Below are positions 20,976-30,862 of a DNA stretch of 49,329 nucleotides, piece by piece. Both the position numbers and the translations under genes were made by a program. The notes under the pieces were generated by a model, which saw only the letters and a list, made by a program, of their open reading frames with translations, had not been told where the DNA came from and searched no databases. Origin of the DNA: a virus; the IMG/VR virus record IMGVR_UViG_3300037247_000838, positions 1 to 49,329 of that record. One strand, 5' to 3'. Each line of letters begins with the position of its first letter. The first letter of the stretch is position 1.

Positions 20976-22007
20976 ATGAGCGCGGGAACGGAAACAGCGG
21001 AACAAACGACGATTCCCGAGACGGACGAAAACGCCTCCGATCTGGCGGCCGAGTTCGGTCTCGATGAGCAGCAGCAGGCGGAGGAAACTTCGACTACCGT
21101 TGCTGAGGATGAGGAGAGCACGGAGAAGGAGACTGAGGTTACCGCCGGCGATGACCAACAGGCCGCCGGCGAAGGTGAAGTGGCAAGTGGGGAGGGTCCG
21201 GTCTTTCCGGATCACTTGCTCCGACGCGCCGGATTGACTGCCGAACAGGCGGTGGATTACGGCTTCGATACTTCCGAGTCGCTGCAGCGCGCGATGATGT
21301 TCGCCGGGGATGCCATTCAGGCATCCAGGCAACAGGCTCCGGAGCAACGCGACCAAGGCGATGCTACGGCCGATCGCGCCGGCGAGTCGAAGCCGGCGGA
21401 TGGTGAGTTCGTACCCTTGAAGCTCGAAGTGAGCGACGACGACGTCGATGCGACAAGAGAACTGGCGTCGAAGTGGGAGTCGGCGATCAACGAGCGGCTC
21501 AAGGCCGATCACGATCGCATTCAGACGCTCAATGGCGAACAGGAGTCTACGCGGCAGGCTAATGCCGAATCGCACGCGGCCGAACAGGTCCGGCGGTTCG
21601 ACGACGCGTGCGAGTCGATTGACTCCACGCTCTACGGTAAGGGTGACTACGGAGCGCTCGACGCCGCCACCAAGGCGGCGCGGGACGCGACGGAGGAACC
21701 GCTGAACGTCATGGTCGCCGGCTATCGCGCATTAGGGAAAGCCGCGCCGACCATGGAGGAACTGGCTGCCATGGCCCATCGTGTGGCGCATGGCGGAGAA
21801 ATTGCAAAAGAAGCCACGCGCAAAATTGCCCAACAGCTTCGTGACAACCGGGGCCAGTTTACGTCCCGACCGACGCAACGCAAAGGCAAGGCGCTTACTC
21901 GTGACCAACAAGCTGAAATCAATCTTGGCGAGAGACTCGCGAAAATGGGTCTCCCCAGCGACGACGATCTGGATGACGACATGATCGGCGAGTTCGGCGA
22001 CGGGTAA
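20976..22007 (+). CDS. Putative scaffolding protein
   Basis: The product has 343 residues. ATG 20976 has GAAAGG at good distance; the GTG at 20967 is too close. The first 75 residues are extremely acidic and disordered, the middle is helical with coiled-coil propensity (about 140-210), and the C-terminus is mixed-charge. Composition and position immediately before the major capsid gene are classic for a phage scaffold, which guides prohead assembly and then leaves. Confidence 0.75.
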   Translation: MSAGTETAEQTTIPETDENASDLAAEFGLDEQQQAEETSTTVAEDEESTEKETEVTAGDDQQAAGEGEVASGEGPVFPDHLLRRAGLTAEQAVDYGFDTSESLQRAMMFAGDAIQASRQQAPEQRDQGDATADRAGESKPADGEFVPLKLEVSDDDVDATRELASKWESAINERLKADHDRIQTLNGEQESTRQANAESHAAEQVRRFDDACESIDSTLYGKGDYGALDAATKAARDATEEPLNVMVAGYRALGKAAPTMEELAAMAHRVAHGGEIAKEATRKIAQQLRDNRGQFTSRPTQRKGKALTRDQQAEINLGERLAKMGLPSDDDLDDDMIGEFGDG

Positions 22008-22039
22008 GGAGCGTGGCGTAACCATAAGGATTTCGGATT

Positions 22040-23089
22040 ATGCCGACAATCACAACTGACGACTTGGCTGATCTGCTCGTGTCGACCCAGAAAGATCTGG
22101 GCGAGATGCGATTCAATCAGATTGCCACTCGTCTGCAAGACTACGAGGTGTTCCCGCATCTCTGGAAGCGCGAGAAGGTCGACTTCCAGGGCGGCGTGAG
22201 CATCTCGCGCAACATCATGGTCGACCACTCCGGTGCCGCCAAGCAGACTTCGTTGTTCGGCCAAGACCAGGTTTCCGTCAACGACGTGATGCAAACGATC
22301 GAGCGGCCGTGGCGGTTCACCACGACGAATTACGCCTACGAGCGCCGCGAACTGCTGATGAACCAGGGGAAGCGCCGGCTCATCAAGCTCATCAAGATTC
22401 GCCGGTGCGATGCAATGATCTCGCTGGTCGAGCACGTTGAGGATCAGTTCTTCGCGGCGGCGCCGGCCTCCACCGACGAGACTGAAATTCACGGGCTGAA
22501 GTATTGGGTCGTTTCCAATTCGAGTTCAACGCCCGGTTTCAACGGCGGCGCGGCCTCGGGCAATACCGACGTGGCCGGTCTTTCGCCGACGACGTACAGC
22601 CGATGGAAAAACTACACCGCGATTTACACCACCGTCAGCAAGGGCGACCTCGTGAGAAAGATGCGCACCGCCTACAAGAGGATCAGGTTCAAGAGTCCGA
22701 TCTCGATCCCGGATTACCGGACGGGCAAGGGCGACCGTTACCGCATCTACATGAACGAGGACACGATCACCTCGTGGGAGACGCTGGCGGAGAACCAGAA
22801 CGAAAACTTGGGCAAAGACTTGGCTCCGTACGACGGCAACACGGTGTTCAAGCGGAACCCGATCATCTGGGTTCCCAAGCTCGATGGTTCGACGTCGCCG
22901 ACAAATCCGGTCTACATGCTGGACTGGAATTACATTCAGCCGGTGTTCCTCTCTGGGGATTACCTCCACGAAGAAAGGCCGAAGCAGAAGTTCGATTCGC
23001 ACAACACGCTGGTTGTGCATATCGACTGCACTTGGAACATCCTGTTCACCGATCGCCGCTCCCAAGCCGTGCTTGCCACGACTGCCTGA
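22040..23089 (+). CDS. Major capsid protein
   Basis: The product has 349 residues. It follows the scaffold gene and has the size and composition of an HK97-fold coat: helical N-arm (1-45), an extended loop-like FQGGVSISRNIMVDHSG region (E-loop equivalent), a long spine helix around RRLIKLIKIRRCDAMISLVEHVEDQFF (about 115-142), and a beta-rich C-terminal half ending HNTLVVHIDCTWNILFTDRRSQAV. I assign it by position and pattern; no exact family name is claimed. Confidence 0.85.
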   Translation: MPTITTDDLADLLVSTQKDLGEMRFNQIATRLQDYEVFPHLWKREKVDFQGGVSISRNIMVDHSGAAKQTSLFGQDQVSVNDVMQTIERPWRFTTTNYAYERRELLMNQGKRRLIKLIKIRRCDAMISLVEHVEDQFFAAAPASTDETEIHGLKYWVVSNSSSTPGFNGGAASGNTDVAGLSPTTYSRWKNYTAIYTTVSKGDLVRKMRTAYKRIRFKSPISIPDYRTGKGDRYRIYMNEDTITSWETLAENQNENLGKDLAPYDGNTVFKRNPIIWVPKLDGSTSPTNPVYMLDWNYIQPVFLSGDYLHEERPKQKFDSHNTLVVHIDCTWNILFTDRRSQAVLATTA

Positions 23090-23146
23090 TCGGTTCGGTG
23101 AACTGGAGGTTTAACTAAAACAGAACTCCATTTGGAGGAAAAACAA

Positions 23147-23995
23147 ATGGGAGCCGAAAAAACTGTTATTAGGGGCGACACGCAGAATGGCCCGTCTGGC
23201 CAAATCTGGCATGATTGTCCCATCGCTGACATTGCCCGCGACCCGTCTATCGGGTTCGGGTTCTATGATGATTTTCTGCGGTACGGGGACACGGCAACAA
23301 CCGTTGCGAATGCCAGCGGCACGCCGACGTATGACGGCAGCAGTACCGTCAAGGGCCGCGCGGCGGCTGGAGGCGGTCTCGCACTGTTCAGTACGGATGA
23401 CAACGAAGAGGCCGGGTTGGGGTCGGGTGGTGCCACGTCGGGACCGTTCATGATTCCCGCTGCAAAGTCCGGCGGAAAGAAGTTGTGGTTTGAGGCGCGC
23501 GTGAAGAAGAGTCTCATCACTAACAACGCCGCCGGTTTGTTCGTCGGGCTGACTAGTCCAGGCGCTATTGTGGCGAGCTTCATGGCTGCTACGGATTTCT
23601 CGGACGTGGACATTCTTGGCTTCTGGATTCCGGAGTCGTATGCCGGCGATGCTACCGACGGCGCGAACATTCACGTCGTTACCCAGAAGACGAGCGCCGC
23701 CTTTGACTACATCATCGAAGAGGCTGATACGCACGCCGAGGCGGACACGTTCCTCAAACTTGGGTTCAAGTATGACCCCAAGCATCCGGAGAACAAGCTC
23801 ATCAGGTTCTACATTGACAATGTGGAGCAGAGTACGTTTGTTGCTGAACTCGCCGCCGACTCGACCGTCTATACGGCCGATGCCACGAACTTCCCCGGTG
23901 GGGAGCAGATGGCTCCTGGATTTGCGATGGAGGTTGGGAGTAGTAATGACTTCACGGCCACGATGGCATGGTGGAGGGCGTACCAGCTTTATTGA
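23147..23995 (+). CDS. Virion protein with lectin-like fold (decoration candidate)
   Basis: The product has 282 residues. ATG 23147 is preferred, with GGAGG ten bases upstream. The pattern of alternating strands (KLWFEARVKKS, GLFVGL, FLKLGFKYD, IRFYIDNVE) fits a concanavalin/LamG-like jelly roll. Directly downstream of the capsid gene and followed by a strong hairpin, it is probably co-expressed with the capsid at high level, as expected for a head decoration or fibre-like protein. Confidence 0.6.
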   Translation: MGAEKTVIRGDTQNGPSGQIWHDCPIADIARDPSIGFGFYDDFLRYGDTATTVANASGTPTYDGSSTVKGRAAAGGGLALFSTDDNEEAGLGSGGATSGPFMIPAAKSGGKKLWFEARVKKSLITNNAAGLFVGLTSPGAIVASFMAATDFSDVDILGFWIPESYAGDATDGANIHVVTQKTSAAFDYIIEEADTHAEADTFLKLGFKYDPKHPENKLIRFYIDNVEQSTFVAELAADSTVYTADATNFPGGEQMAPGFAMEVGSSNDFTATMAWWRAYQLY

Positions 23996-24009
23996 GGAAA
24001 CTGAGGATC

Positions 24010-24048
24010 GCCGGCGGATGTGAAATGTTTCCGTTTCACTCCGCCGGC
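24010..24048 (+). terminator. Terminator-like hairpin after the capsid genes
   Basis: GCCGGCGGA (24010-24018) pairs with TCCGCCGGC (24040-24048), and GTGAAA (24020-24025) pairs with TTTCAC (24034-24039), making a 15-bp stem with one bulge and an 8-base loop. The following CCCTCTTACTCT is only moderately T-rich, so it may be a partial terminator or an mRNA-stabilising structure protecting the capsid message. Confidence 0.65.
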
Positions 24049-24083
24049 CCCTCTTACTCTAACTACGAAACGGAAACGGAACC

Positions 24084-24542
24084 ATGGACGCACGATACGA
24101 GAGGTTTTATTACGCTATTCTCAAGGTCGAGACGCTCCCGCAAGAGCTTATCGACGAGCACGCAGAGTGGGACTTGCTGGTCAAGGCGGGCAACAAGCTC
24201 GGCTATTCCTGGACCATGGGCGACCTGGTCACCATCGCCAAGCGGGCGCTGGACATCAAGGTCGACCGGGAACGGAATGTGACGTTCACACCGTGCAGGA
24301 AACCGGCGGTGCAAGTCGAGGCAAACGGGACCGACTGGGAGAAAGTCGCGGTCGGGAGCTACGTGCAGCTCGTCGGTAGGAAGCCGCAGAGCCCGGGCGG
24401 CCCGATCCCAGTCGGTAAGTTCCTCGGCCGAGCCGAACGCGGCCGGCTGAAAATCGACGTCACGCCGGAGGGCACGGAGACCGCCAAGGACTTATTGCGC
24501 AGTGACGTGAAACTGATGGAGCCAAGCACATCGGAGGCGTAG
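24084..24542 (+). CDS. Hypothetical structural-region protein
   Basis: The product has 152 residues with a purine-rich AACGGAAACGGAACC leader. The first half is helical, the second beta-rich (VAVGSYVQLVGRKPQSPG). Position between capsid and connector genes suggests a head-completion role, but no family is recognised. Confidence 0.6.
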   Translation: MDARYERFYYAILKVETLPQELIDEHAEWDLLVKAGNKLGYSWTMGDLVTIAKRALDIKVDRERNVTFTPCRKPAVQVEANGTDWEKVAVGSYVQLVGRKPQSPGGPIPVGKFLGRAERGRLKIDVTPEGTETAKDLLRSDVKLMEPSTSEA

Positions 24543-24546
24543 CGAG

Positions 24547-25524
24547 ATGGCCGAGAGCACACTGTCGGTAACGTGGACCGAACTGCAAGCGGAGCTGGGC
24601 TACCGGTTCGGGTACGGCCGCGCGGCGACGGGAGCGACCCGGCTGGCGAACCTGCTTGCCGCAACGCGGGGCGGGAACCGGCAGTTCCTGAGCCCGCCGA
24701 TCCTGCCCGGGGAAGAGGTCGCCCACTCGTGGTCGTTCTTGAAGGTCTCGACGACGTTGACGGCGTGGGCCGACGTGGCGGCGACGGTGATGACCGGGGA
24801 CACGACGGTTACCGCAGCGAGTGCGACGTTCTACCCGTCGATGATCGGTCACACGCTTACGGCGGTCGCGTCGGGTAATACGTACACGATCACGGGGTAC
24901 ACGTCAGCGCTTATTGTGACGGTGAGTTCGACCATGGTGGCTGACACGGGCCTTACGTTCACCATGACCGCCACGGGCGACTATCGGCTGCCGGACGATT
25001 TCGGCGGGTTCAACGAGCCGCTGCACTACAACGCCTCGTCCTACAACAACCACCCGATCCGCCAGACGGGCACGGGCAACATCTACGGACTGCGGCAACA
25101 ACCTCTTGCGGCCGTCGTGGCGATCCGGCCGGAACTCTATGCGGTGTTGCCGCTGGCGTCCGCGGGCTTGACGGCGCAGCGGTCCGACCTGATGCTCTGG
25201 CCCACGCCGCAGAGCGACCACGTGTTGCGGATTCGCTACAAGGTCCAGCAAGAGCCGATCGACGATACGAACGAGTATCCGCTGGGCGGGATGGCGTACG
25301 GCGATACGTTGTTGGCGTCGTGCCTGGCGTACCTGGAGACGATGGTGCGCGGCGGGCAGGGGCCGCTGTGGCAGAACTTTATGACGCAGTTGGCTGCGAG
25401 TGTGTCGCGGGACCGGGCGGACAACGCGCCGGATATTATCGGCTACAACGGCAACGGTCCGCGGGGCACCGTTCGCAGATTACGGACTTCATCACTGACC
25501 ATCAACGGGGTGGCGGTTTCATAA
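24547..25524 (+). CDS. Putative head-to-tail adaptor
   Basis: The product has 325 residues. The N- and C-terminal parts (TWTELQAELGYRFGYG; LRIRYKVQQEPIDD ... YGDTLLASCLAYLETM) are helical and framework-like, as in connector or adaptor proteins. An inserted beta domain (about 75-150; TGDTTVTAASATFYPSMIGHTL ... YRLPDDFGG) of a type often seen in phage connector and tail-tube-like proteins sits in between. Position after the portal/capsid block supports the adaptor reading. Inference by pattern and order. Confidence 0.55.
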   Translation: MAESTLSVTWTELQAELGYRFGYGRAATGATRLANLLAATRGGNRQFLSPPILPGEEVAHSWSFLKVSTTLTAWADVAATVMTGDTTVTAASATFYPSMIGHTLTAVASGNTYTITGYTSALIVTVSSTMVADTGLTFTMTATGDYRLPDDFGGFNEPLHYNASSYNNHPIRQTGTGNIYGLRQQPLAAVVAIRPELYAVLPLASAGLTAQRSDLMLWPTPQSDHVLRIRYKVQQEPIDDTNEYPLGGMAYGDTLLASCLAYLETMVRGGQGPLWQNFMTQLAASVSRDRADNAPDIIGYNGNGPRGTVRRLRTSSLTINGVAVS

Positions 25525-25538
25525 GGGGACAAGTTGCT

Positions 25539-25859
25539 ATGTCAATGACGCGATACAGCCGGTGGATGGAGAACGTGGCGCTCAAGACCGATGCTACGAC
25601 TCCCGTGATCGACCTGACGGACACGGCGTTCGGGGCGATTTTTATCGTGGCGAGCGAGAGCCAGGTGCTTTTGACCTACTGGGGCGCGCCCGATCCGGAC
25701 GGTACGTTTCTTCCGCTTCAGGACAAGAACGGGAACGCAGTGACGCAGGTGGTGGCGCATACCAAGGCGTACCCGATCCTCGAAGCGGCGTTCGGTTGCC
25801 GGGCGATCAAGCTCTACGCCGATGCGGCTGGCTTGGTTGACATTTCTCTCAAGGCATGA
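25539..25859 (+). CDS. Hypothetical virion protein
   Basis: The product has 106 residues, ATG 25539 after AAGGGGA. It is beta-rich (FGAIFIVASESQVLLTYWG) and lacks Cys pairs. It forms part of the late structural operon between the adaptor candidate and a lectin-like protein. Confidence 0.6.
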   Translation: MSMTRYSRWMENVALKTDATTPVIDLTDTAFGAIFIVASESQVLLTYWGAPDPDGTFLPLQDKNGNAVTQVVAHTKAYPILEAAFGCRAIKLYADAAGLVDISLKA

Positions 25860-25862
25860 ACC

Positions 25863-26651
25863 ATGCGACAACACTTACTACTGCCGGGCGGGGACTTCGA
25901 GCCGGCTGACTTTGCCGACTGCAAGCTCTGGCTGCGCGCCGACGGTGGCAACTTCACGAAAGACGGCTCGAATCTCATCTCGCAGTGGGATGACTTGTCG
26001 GGCCAGGGAAACCATGCACTGAACGCCGGCGCGGATGCGACCAAGCCGGCGTTCAGCGCCGACGAGATCTCCGCGGGCGTCGGCGCCGCAGTCTTCGACG
26101 GCACAAACGACAAGGCCACGATTACCAATGACGCATCGCTCGTTTTGGGGACCGGCGACTTCACGTACGTGTTCGCGATGAAGCTGACCACACCGGACAC
26201 CAGCGGCACGCCTTTTGTTCATACCGCCACGGGCAACGGCACCGGCGGGGGAACGTCGCATGGCTACGATTTATTCCATCGCAACACCGCGCGGATTCAG
26301 GCGACGATCAACCTCGATGGAACACAATACACGCAGGATTTCACCGGCCTCGCATCGCCCCGGGTTTTAACGCTTATCACGCGCGTGGATCGGTCGGGGT
26401 TCATGCGAACCTACTTAGACGGCGTGGCCCACGGCACGCCAAGGGACATCAGCAGTCAGGTTGCGTTTTCGATCGGAGCGCCTGCGAGCGGCGTGATGCT
26501 GGCAGAACTCGCTAACGGCAGTTCGGATTGGGACAGCGCCATGGCGGAAGTGATTTTGTACAAGCGGCTCCTGACGGTAGGCGAGACGAACACGCTGGGC
26601 GAATACATGGCGGCGCGGTATGGCACGTCGTGGACCGACGTTACGGCTTAA
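25863..26651 (+). CDS. LamG/concanavalin-like virion protein
   Basis: The product has 262 residues. The sequence DCKLWLRADGG...ISQWDDLSGQGNHALN ... GDFTYVFAMKL ... STILYKR-type ending (VILYKRLLTVGE) is a familiar LamG-like jelly roll found in many phage fibres and planctomycete surface proteins. It most likely binds host-surface carbohydrate. It starts four bases after the previous stop. Confidence 0.7.
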   Translation: MRQHLLLPGGDFEPADFADCKLWLRADGGNFTKDGSNLISQWDDLSGQGNHALNAGADATKPAFSADEISAGVGAAVFDGTNDKATITNDASLVLGTGDFTYVFAMKLTTPDTSGTPFVHTATGNGTGGGTSHGYDLFHRNTARIQATINLDGTQYTQDFTGLASPRVLTLITRVDRSGFMRTYLDGVAHGTPRDISSQVAFSIGAPASGVMLAELANGSSDWDSAMAEVILYKRLLTVGETNTLGEYMAARYGTSWTDVTA

Positions 26652-26706
26652 CAATTCAAGGCGCGTCGCGGGGCGGGCCGTACTTTCAGCATAGGGAGAA
26701 GAGGAA

Positions 26707-28095
26707 ATGCCGCACAATGTACTAGAACGAGACCTGATGGAGGCGGACTTCGCGATCCAAGATCCCGGCGATGGGGGGACGATCAAGGTCCTGAAGAACT
26801 TCTGCCACGTTGCGCTGGTGACACTTTCTGCGGACGCTCTTAAGACGCGAGCGCTCGCTGATCCAGCCAGGGCCGGACTGCGGCTGACGCTGGAATTCAA
26901 GACGGACGGCGGTGACTGCATCGTGACCGCAGACAACGGCGTCGACCAGGCCGGCAATGCCGCGATGACGTTCGCCGACGCGGGCGACATCATCACATTC
27001 GAGTCGATCCAGACCGGGGACAACTTCCGCTGGCGGGCCACGAGCTATGACGGAGTTGCCGGGATTGATATTGGTCCCACGTCTGCGAACACGCATGGCG
27101 ACGACATCGAGGAGAAGTTCGGCGATGCCAACGACGCCACGATGGATTGGGACGGGTCGAACATGAAGCTCCTTCCGAAGACGGACGATACGGGTGCCCT
27201 ATACGTCGGCAACGGCACGTTGGACTGGGACCTGAAGTGGTGGTCCGACGCGGCGTTCGTGGACTTCAACCACGGCACGAAGATCGTCGAGTTCGATGCG
27301 ATCGACCTGAAGCTGGGCGACAACGACAGCATCAACTTCGGCGACAAGGCCGGCAACGGCGACTTCACGTTGAAGTTCGACACGTCGAACCTGCAATTCC
27401 TGCCGGACGTGGACGACACGGGCGCCGTGCATATCGGCAACGGGACACTGAACTGTGACTTCAAGTGGTTCTCGACGACTTCCGGGGATTACGTCGAGTT
27501 CAACGCGGGCGACGACATTGTCAACTTCGTGGACATCGACATTGCGCTTGATGACGATGCTGAGTTCTCGGTTGGCGCAGGTAAGGACCTGTACTTCACT
27601 TCGGACGGCACAGACGGCTACATCAACAATGACGACAGCGGTCGCGTTGTGATCGGTAACACCTCCGCCGCCGTTCATCTAGGCGTATCTAACGGCGGTA
27701 CGTTCGTCAAGAGTCGCCTGGTCCAGCATCAGCCGGATCGCGGTGCGGCAACCACGTCTGCCAGTTTGAGTGATGCCCAGATCCTCAGTGGAATCCTCAT
27801 CGGGGCCACGAGTGCCGCCGCAAACTATACGCTGCGGACTGGCACGGAGATCGAAGACGCCCTCGAAGTCATTGTCGGCCCGATTGCGACCAATGATTCC
27901 TTCGAGTTGGTTATTGTCAACACCGGGGGAACGACTGGCTGGGATATTACCGTGCTTACGGCGGCCGGCCTGACGATCATCGGCAATCCGGTTATCGGTG
28001 CCCTTGCCGACGTTGCGACCGAGCAGGAATCGCAGGGCACGTTCCGGTTCATCAGGACGGCCGAGAATACGTTCGACGTTATTCGGGTGGCCTGA
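26707..28095 (+). CDS. Putative tail fibre with beta repeats
   Basis: The product has 462 residues. Two diverged repeats around residues 140-270 share the pattern W-G-N-L-K/Q-LP-DDTG-L/V-GNGTL-DWDLKW and the DFNHG/EFNAG turns, followed by a beta-rich C-terminus (TGWDITVLTAAGLTIIGN). This kind of Gly/Asp-rich repeat is typical of trimeric fibre or spike shafts. It has a GGGAGAAGAGG leader before ATG 26707. Confidence 0.65.
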   Translation: MPHNVLERDLMEADFAIQDPGDGGTIKVLKNFCHVALVTLSADALKTRALADPARAGLRLTLEFKTDGGDCIVTADNGVDQAGNAAMTFADAGDIITFESIQTGDNFRWRATSYDGVAGIDIGPTSANTHGDDIEEKFGDANDATMDWDGSNMKLLPKTDDTGALYVGNGTLDWDLKWWSDAAFVDFNHGTKIVEFDAIDLKLGDNDSINFGDKAGNGDFTLKFDTSNLQFLPDVDDTGAVHIGNGTLNCDFKWFSTTSGDYVEFNAGDDIVNFVDIDIALDDDAEFSVGAGKDLYFTSDGTDGYINNDDSGRVVIGNTSAAVHLGVSNGGTFVKSRLVQHQPDRGAATTSASLSDAQILSGILIGATSAAANYTLRTGTEIEDALEVIVGPIATNDSFELVIVNTGGTTGWDITVLTAAGLTIIGNPVIGALADVATEQESQGTFRFIRTAENTFDVIRVA

Positions 28096-28101
28096 TAACC
28101 C

Positions 28102-30831
28102 ATGCCCAACGACCGCACCATCGCGTTGCTACCGCCCGTGGGCGGAATCAACCGAGCGGCGCCGTATCAGAGGCAGCCGCCCTATACGACGCCGAGCGCG
28201 CAAGACGTTCGCCCCTACGGCGTGCTCGAGGAGCGGCATCGGATCGGGTCGCGCCCGGGCCTGGGGGTTGCGTACCGCACGCAGTTGGGCTCGGGCAACC
28301 CGATTCGGATGGCCGCGACCCTGGACATTCAGCCGGCGGACGGGTTCACGTTCTGGGCGGATGACTTCAAGGGGTCGAGCCAGGCGGGCGTGTGGAGCGG
28401 GTCGATCCCGGGTGCCAATGGCCTTGTTGTTTCGGATGGCTTCGCGCAGGCAAATTGGCTGGATTTGCTACTGACCGGCACGGACGGTGTGGCAACAGCC
28501 CAAGACGTGCTTGACGATACCGGAGACGATGTGGACTGGAGCGTATACACGATTGAAGCCGGCGATTTGGTGGTCATCACGAACGGGACGGACGACATCA
28601 ACGATGGAACGTACGTTGTTCAGTCGGTGGCGGCCGGTGCCCTGACGCTCACAACCAACTTTGCCGATGCCGGGCTGGCCGGAACCTGCACGTTCGCTGT
28701 CTACGATGCTCGTATTCGCGGGGCGGCGCGGGACGATGTGACCGATCTGGACGTGACCGAAGACTACGAGCTGGCTATCTGGATCACGCCCGACGTCGGG
28801 TCGCATCGCGGGCAGTATCGGATCTACGGCCGAATGGACTCGGCGCTGGACCCGTCTGCCGGGGCGAACGGCGGCGGGTTTATTCTCAACTTCAATCCGG
28901 CTACGGGCAGCGGCAACCATTCGTTTACGCTCTCGGACTTCTTGACGAACGGCAATCCTTCTGCAAATTCGTACACTCCGGCAGTTGTGACCGACGGTGG
29001 CCCGTCCCCCGGCTGGCTGGTTGTCCGGGTCTATGCGGACGGCGGCGGCGATGCCGACAAGATCTCGGTGTTCTGGCTGCAACACACGATTCTCGACAAG
29101 GTCACCGTCACGGGGACAACCAAGAGGCGATTCGGGTTCCGGATGGAAGCCGACGTCGGGGAAGCCAACGGCGTGACGAGCGGCTGCCGGGTCTCCAGTT
29201 TCCGCATCGTCTACTTCTCCGACGCTGACACGAACAAGCGGCCGCAGTTCCCGCTGATGGCGTCGAGCAACGGCTTGCTCTACCAGACGCACATGCTGTC
29301 GTCCATGATCCAGGTGGCGCAGGGGTCCGCTGCGGACCTCGTGGCCGACCGGGCGTTCCAAGCCGTCAGCCGGCTTGGCGAGCTGTTCATTGCGGATCAC
29401 GGCGGCATCACGCACTCGGGAACCGGGATGGTCTCGGTGGACGCGAATTCAGTGTCGAAGACTGCGGGAGGTTTCGACGCCGGCGCCGATCCCGACAACA
29501 ACATGCTCGTCCTGCACACGCCGGTCCCCGACGAGCCGGACAATACGATCACCCCCGGCACGTACGAGTTCGAAGTTGGCAGCGCGACCGTCCTCAATAT
29601 CCCCGACCAGGACGGCGTCCAGCAAGTGCTCGCCACCTCGCCGTTCGGAGCCGGCGGCGAATCAATCAGCTACAGCATCCAACGGGGGCCGAAAGTCTTC
29701 GACGCCGACGCCGACACGCTTGAACTCTACGTGGCGACCTATGGAAAGGGTTTTGCCCCGGTTGGATGCAAGGCGATTGCCCTCTACCGGGACCGGATCG
29801 TTATGGCCGTGGACGGGACGGGCGGCCTCTATGCCTCCCGAGCCGGCGATCCGTACGACCACGATTACGGAGCGGTGTGGAGCGACTTCGACCGGGCCTG
29901 GGCGCTCGGCTCGGGCATCAAAGCGGGGAAATTGCCGCATCCCACGACGGCCATTTTCACCCACTCCGACGACTGCATGATCGTCGGGTGCAAGACGTTG
30001 ACGTACATCATCCGCGGCGACCCGGCAGCCGGCGGAGACGTCGACCTACTCAGCCGGGAAGTGGGCATCGTGGACTTCGATGCGGGGTGTTACACGCCGG
30101 AGGGCTGGTTGGTGTTCCTCTCGCTGGACGGGCTCTACGCGGTGCCTGGTGGCTGTGGGGGCGACGTGATCCCGCTGTCGATCAAGTCGGTGCCACGCGA
30201 GTTGCGGGACATCGACCCGGACACCTGCAAGGTTTCGATGGCCTATGACATAGTGAAACACGGGATCCACCTGCTTCTCGATTATGGGGCCGCACACCCA
30301 GTCGATCATTGGTGGTTTGATTGGGAGTCCAAGTCCCTTTGGCCCGTGTCGCTCCAGGCCGACCACGGGCCACACGTCGCGCACACGCAACGGCCGATGC
30401 ACGGGTTCGACCGCGGGACAGTGCTCGGTTGCCGTGACGGGTATCTCCGCCGCTTCCACGACGACTTCCAGCAAGACGATGGCGGGAACGCAATCGACTC
30501 GCACCTGCTGATCGGGCCGATCGACATGGGCGGCGCGTGGAGCCGGTCCATGCTGCGCGAACTGGTTGGGAACATGGCCGAGGGGTCGGCGGACGTGGGC
30601 TGGAAGCTGTACGTCGCCGATACGGCCGAGGCGGCGGTCGACCTGGCGAGGGCCGCGGCGACGGGTACGGAGCACACACCGGGTACGTTCGTCGCCGGGG
30701 GGAACTTCCGGGACCACCCGCTGGCGTCCGGCGGTTCGTTTGTGTTGCGGCTGGACAACGACGAGGCGTGGCCTTGGGCGTTGGAACGGATCACGGCGAC
30801 GATCGAGAAGCTGGGGCGCCAGCAGTTGTAA
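28102..30831 (+). CDS. Putative tail nozzle/tubular protein B with an inserted lectin domain
   Basis: The product has 909 residues. The opening (LLPPVGGINRAAPY ... AQDVRPYGVLEERHRIGSRPGLG) is typical of the gp12/nozzle-like proteins that close the tail tube of short-tailed phages. Residues about 75-330 look like an inserted LamG-type module (FWADDFKGSSQAGVWSGS ... FRMEADVGE). The C-terminal half returns to a beta-propeller-like pattern (YRDRIVMAV, YAVPGG, HWWFDWESKSLWPV). Assignment is by pattern and position. Confidence 0.6.
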   Translation: MPNDRTIALLPPVGGINRAAPYQRQPPYTTPSAQDVRPYGVLEERHRIGSRPGLGVAYRTQLGSGNPIRMAATLDIQPADGFTFWADDFKGSSQAGVWSGSIPGANGLVVSDGFAQANWLDLLLTGTDGVATAQDVLDDTGDDVDWSVYTIEAGDLVVITNGTDDINDGTYVVQSVAAGALTLTTNFADAGLAGTCTFAVYDARIRGAARDDVTDLDVTEDYELAIWITPDVGSHRGQYRIYGRMDSALDPSAGANGGGFILNFNPATGSGNHSFTLSDFLTNGNPSANSYTPAVVTDGGPSPGWLVVRVYADGGGDADKISVFWLQHTILDKVTVTGTTKRRFGFRMEADVGEANGVTSGCRVSSFRIVYFSDADTNKRPQFPLMASSNGLLYQTHMLSSMIQVAQGSAADLVADRAFQAVSRLGELFIADHGGITHSGTGMVSVDANSVSKTAGGFDAGADPDNNMLVLHTPVPDEPDNTITPGTYEFEVGSATVLNIPDQDGVQQVLATSPFGAGGESISYSIQRGPKVFDADADTLELYVATYGKGFAPVGCKAIALYRDRIVMAVDGTGGLYASRAGDPYDHDYGAVWSDFDRAWALGSGIKAGKLPHPTTAIFTHSDDCMIVGCKTLTYIIRGDPAAGGDVDLLSREVGIVDFDAGCYTPEGWLVFLSLDGLYAVPGGCGGDVIPLSIKSVPRELRDIDPDTCKVSMAYDIVKHGIHLLLDYGAAHPVDHWWFDWESKSLWPVSLQADHGPHVAHTQRPMHGFDRGTVLGCRDGYLRRFHDDFQQDDGGNAIDSHLLIGPIDMGGAWSRSMLRELVGNMAEGSADVGWKLYVADTAEAAVDLARAAATGTEHTPGTFVAGGNFRDHPLASGGSFVLRLDNDEAWPWALERITATIEKLGRQQL

Positions 30832-30862
30832 AAGACGCAAAATCCAAGTAAGGGAGATTATC